Shown: positions 7,300 to 9,471 of the stretch, one piece after another
Numbering within the stretch: the stretch's first letter is position 1
How the letters are laid out: every line of letters starts with the position of its first letter
Assembly: GCA_002354205.1 (NCBI GenBank)
Contig: DELD01000066.1
Span: 1 to 9,471, forward strand
Direction of reading: 5' to 3'
From: Micavibrio sp. UBA2705
Lineage (GTDB): Bacteria > Pseudomonadota > Alphaproteobacteria > Micavibrionales > Micavibrionaceae
Length of the DNA: 9,471 bases
Notes under the pieces: model-generated
The model's input: the letters and a program-made list of their open reading frames with translations, nothing else
Database searches by the model: none
Told to the model about the DNA's origin: nothing
Translations under genes and position numbers: made by a program

Positions 7300-8262
7300 A
7301 TAGATATTCAACACCCCATATGGCGCGAAGATCAGCCTGTTTATGAGAAAATCCTCATCACCCGCGGAAAATGGCAGGACCACACTCGCCAAGGGCGCAA
7401 TGTTGCCTATAAAATATACCGCCCCGCACAATCGCCACAAGGCGATGTAAAAAAATTACCCGTCATAATCTGGTCACATGGTCTTGGCGGCACGCGTGAT
7501 GGCGCAGGCTTTCTTGCGCGCTATATTGCACGCTTTGGCTATATACTCGTCCATGTCCAACATCACGGCACAGATAGTTTTTTGTGGGAAGGTAAAGAGG
7601 GCCACCCGTGGGATAATATTCGCAAAGCCAAAATTCCGCGTAAAGCGGCGCTTCAACGCTATCAAGATATTCCTTTTGCCTTAAACTGCTTAGAAGAAGG
7701 ACGCGACCTTGACCAAGCGCTGCAAAACGAAATGGATTTAACGACCATAGGCATGTCCGGTCATTCCTTTGGCGCAGGCACAACCCAGATTATGGCAGGG
7801 CAAACATTAGGGCGCGGCAAACGCCTTTATCAATATAAAGAACCGCGCTTTACGGCAGGTATCGTCTACTCCCCTATCCCCTCATTTAACCGCCAAGACA
7901 GCGCAGAAGAAATTTATGGCAACATAGATATCCCTTTATTCCATATGACGGGCACAGATGATGACAGTCCCGTGGATAATACAGGCTATGAAAAGCGCCT
8001 TGAAATTTATGACCACGCACATAAAGCCGAGCAACATTTATTCATCCTCGAAGATGGCGACCACATGATTTATAGCGGCTCACGCGGACAGCTTGCCGAA
8101 ACTGATAATCGTGAACGCTACGAACAACACATCATGCTCGCCAGCCTTGCATTTTGGGATAGCTACTTGCTGCAAAATCGACGCGCGTATGAATGGCTGA
8201 CAGGTGAAGGCTTCATCAATCATATCGGCGCAGATGGTCAATATCGCCACAAAACAAACTAA
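7300..8262 (+). CDS. Alpha/beta hydrolase, dienelactone hydrolase/PAF-acetylhydrolase-like; unusual start codon
   Basis: About 320 residues of an alpha/beta-fold serine hydrolase. Seen in sequence: an oxyanion-hole segment WSHGLGG (58-64), the nucleophile elbow GHSFG with Ser156, an acidic segment GTDDDSP (218-224) likely to hold the catalytic Asp, and DGDH with His255. No signal peptide is visible, so it is probably cytosolic. The substrate is unknown. The frame is open from 7279, after a TAA at 7276-7278, but holds no ATG or GTG before well inside the fold. The first conventional alternative is TTG at 7582 (residue 95), which would delete the oxyanion loop. Coding-like sequence begins with DIQHPIWREDQPVY right after ATA 7300, which has AAGGA eight bases upstream. 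Either ATA is used, or an ATG has mutated or been misread. The ABC ATPase starts 16 bases downstream, suggesting co-transcription. Confidence 0.8.
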   Translation: MDIQHPIWREDQPVYEKILITRGKWQDHTRQGRNVAYKIYRPAQSPQGDVKKLPVIIWSHGLGGTRDGAGFLARYIARFGYILVHVQHHGTDSFLWEGKEGHPWDNIRKAKIPRKAALQRYQDIPFALNCLEEGRDLDQALQNEMDLTTIGMSGHSFGAGTTQIMAGQTLGRGKRLYQYKEPRFTAGIVYSPIPSFNRQDSAEEIYGNIDIPLFHMTGTDDDSPVDNTGYEKRLEIYDHAHKAEQHLFILEDGDHMIYSGSRGQLAETDNRERYEQHIMLASLAFWDSYLLQNRRAYEWLTGEGFINHIGADGQYRHKTN

Positions 8263-8278
8263 GCAAAGAACGCAAAAA

Positions 8279-9220
8279 ATGTCACAATATGCAATTGAAA
8301 CAATCGGCCTGAATAAAACATATGCCGCGAATAAAAAACTCAAAACTCAAGACAAGCACGCATTGATTGATTTTGACATCAAAATCCCACGCGGCTCAAT
8401 TTACGGCCTGCTTGGGCCAAATGGCGCAGGGAAATCTACTTTTATAAATATTCTGGCGGGCCTTGTTCTCAAAAGCGCCGGACTGGTAAAAATATGGGAT
8501 GCTGACCTAGAAACCCAGCAGCGCCTTGCGCGGGCTTCCATCGGTATCGTCCCGCAGGAAATCAACCTCGACCCTTTCTTTACCCCTGCACAGATATTAG
8601 ACATACAAGGCGGACTTTATGGCGTACGCAAAAAAGATAGACGTACAGAAGAATTACTTGAACTTGTTGGGCTAAGTGACAAAGCCGGCGCATACGCACG
8701 CTCCCTTTCGGGCGGTATGAAACGCCGCTTAATGATCGCCAAGGCATTGGTACATACACCGCCAATTCTCATTCTCGATGAGCCGACAGCAGGGGTTGAT
8801 GTTGAATTAAGGCAAATGCTATGGAAAAACATACGCGCATTAAACAAGGCAGGCACAACGATTGTCCTGACTACACATTATTTAGAAGAAGCCGAAGAGC
8901 TTTGTGATCATATTGCCATTATTGACCAAGGCAAAAAAATTAAGGATAGCGAAAAGCACGCTTTACTTGCGCAAATTGACAGCAAAGAAATACACATCAC
9001 AACGACAAGCGAGATCCCGCACGCGATCTTGACACAATTTGAACATTGCAGCCCTGAAATCACCGCGCCGCATAAAATTACGCTACGCTATAACGTAGAC
9101 GATACTAATGCTGGAAAGATTATCAGCACACTGCAAAAACAAAAGCTGGAGATTTGTGATATCTCAACCCAAGAACCTGATTTAGAAGATATATTCATAA
9201 GCCTGACATCGAAGGCGTAA
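8279..9220 (+). CDS. ABC transporter ATP-binding protein (CcmA/DrrA/YadG-like), no permease nearby
   Basis: A 313-residue ABC ATPase. In order: Walker A GPNGAGKST (46-54), Q-loop Gln93 in IVPQE, signature LSGGMKRR (143-150), Walker B LILDEPTAG with Asp167 and Glu168, and the switch His200 in TTHYLEEAEELCD. All catalytic motifs are intact. The tail, with EPDLEDIFISLT near the end, is typical of exporter ATPases of the drug/polysaccharide/YadG type that pair with ABC-2 permeases. The chosen ATG at 8279 gives the family N-terminus (MSQYAIETIGLNKTY). The frame stays open upstream to an ATG at 8204, but that extension overlaps the hydrolase and looks non-coding. The ribosome site is weak. No permease gene follows, since argS starts 98 bases later, so the partner must be encoded elsewhere. 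The substrate cannot be inferred. Confidence 0.92.
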   Translation: MSQYAIETIGLNKTYAANKKLKTQDKHALIDFDIKIPRGSIYGLLGPNGAGKSTFINILAGLVLKSAGLVKIWDADLETQQRLARASIGIVPQEINLDPFFTPAQILDIQGGLYGVRKKDRRTEELLELVGLSDKAGAYARSLSGGMKRRLMIAKALVHTPPILILDEPTAGVDVELRQMLWKNIRALNKAGTTIVLTTHYLEEAEELCDHIAIIDQGKKIKDSEKHALLAQIDSKEIHITTTSEIPHAILTQFEHCSPEITAPHKITLRYNVDDTNAGKIISTLQKQKLEICDISTQEPDLEDIFISLTSKA

Positions 9221-9245
9221 AAGCCGCGGTCACGTGAATAGAATA

Positions 9246-9274
9246 TTGACTAAAACCTTTATTCACCATAGTAT
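9246..9274 (+). promoter_or_regulatory. Candidate promoter of argS
   Basis: TTGACT (9246-9251) and TAGTAT (9269-9274), spaced by 17 bases, in the 98-base gap before argS. Transcription would start near 9281, about 38 bases before the ATG. No terminator was seen after the ABC ATPase, so read-through into argS is also possible. Confidence 0.5.
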
Positions 9275-9318
9275 CAGCCGATAATTTTGACTGGCAAGCA
9301 CAAGGGTAGCGCGTAAAT

Positions 9319-9471
9319 ATGACTGCATTAACTGTTCAACTTTCAAACCATATCGGTTCAATCTTTGCTAAACATAACCTGCCCGCTGAACTTGGCACGG
9401 TGCGCGTTTCTGACCGACCTGACCTTGCACAGTTCCAATGTAACGGCGCGATGGCTGCCGCTAAAATAGAC
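9319..9471 (+). CDS. argS: Arginyl-tRNA synthetase, N-terminal part, cut by the window edge
   Basis: Only the first 51 residues are present. They match the N-terminal tRNA-binding (Add-1) domain of class I arginyl-tRNA synthetase, which charges tRNA-Arg with arginine. The diagnostic segment is SDRPDLAQFQCNGAMAAAK (31-49), which resembles the family's conserved PxxFGDYQxNxAM-like stretch in its alphaproteobacterial form. The catalytic HIGH and KMSKS regions lie beyond the window. AAGGG at 9302-9306 is 12 bases before the ATG, a rather long spacing. The frame stays open to the window end. Confidence 0.88.
   Translation, partial: MTALTVQLSNHIGSIFAKHNLPAELGTVRVSDRPDLAQFQCNGAMAAAKID

Noticed and set aside
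7245..7346. A short frame from ATG 7245 that overlaps the hydrolase start and might supply its N-terminus by frameshift.
   Set aside because: It encodes a basic, unfamiliar peptide, there is no slippery sequence I recognise, and the hydrolase frame already has its own ribosome site at 7287-7291.
7463..7783. A 106-codon minus-strand frame opposite the hydrolase.
   Set aside because: It lies wholly within a clear coding frame on the other strand and has no recognisable motif.
8204..8278. A 25-codon N-terminal extension of the ABC ATPase from ATG 8204.
   Set aside because: It overlaps the end of the hydrolase, lacks family similarity, and the ATG at 8279 gives the normal N-terminus.

Overview
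The window looks like a housekeeping stretch of an alphaproteobacterial chromosome. The evidence is the pepA-holC pair, a divergent lptF-lptG pair with the usual 4-base overlap, and protein sequences of alphaproteobacterial type, for example the HolC C-terminus and the short two-gene mlaA-mlaC unit. Base composition is moderate, with AT-rich intergenic spaces. The genus or order cannot be fixed from the sequence. No insertion sequence, phage gene, CRISPR array, tRNA or rRNA was recognised.

Left part, minus strand (2774 down to 1): leucyl aminopeptidase pepA, then the DNA polymerase III chi subunit holC 11 bases later, then 3 bases later the N-terminal 263 residues of a glutamine-hydrolysing asparagine synthetase, which runs off the left edge. 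The tight spacing suggests one transcript from a promoter at about 2827-2855. A 166-base divergent intergenic region separates it from the plus-strand genes.

Middle part, plus strand (2941-7019): lptF and lptG encode the two inner-membrane permease subunits of the LPS exporter. After a 240-base spacer come mlaA (outer-membrane lipoprotein) and mlaC (periplasmic phospholipid carrier). All four act in outer-membrane lipid handling: LptFG pulls LPS out of the inner membrane, and MlaA/MlaC move misplaced phospholipid between the outer membrane and the periplasm. A strong hairpin terminator with a 13-bp perfect stem follows mlaC.

Right part, plus strand (7020-9471): an AT-rich spacer leads to an alpha/beta hydrolase (dienelactone hydrolase/PAF-acetylhydrolase-like), a stand-alone ABC transporter ATPase 16 bases downstream, and the first 51 codons of argS behind its own promoter-like sequence. 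The hydrolase is the oddest gene. Its frame is open and clearly coding from about 7300, but has no ATG or GTG at the expected start; an ATA sits 8 bases after a good Shine-Dalgarno sequence.

No new multi-gene system stands out. The points most worth checking are the hydrolase start, the ABC ATPase without a permease, the joining of lptFG to mlaAC, and the possible leaderless start of lptF.
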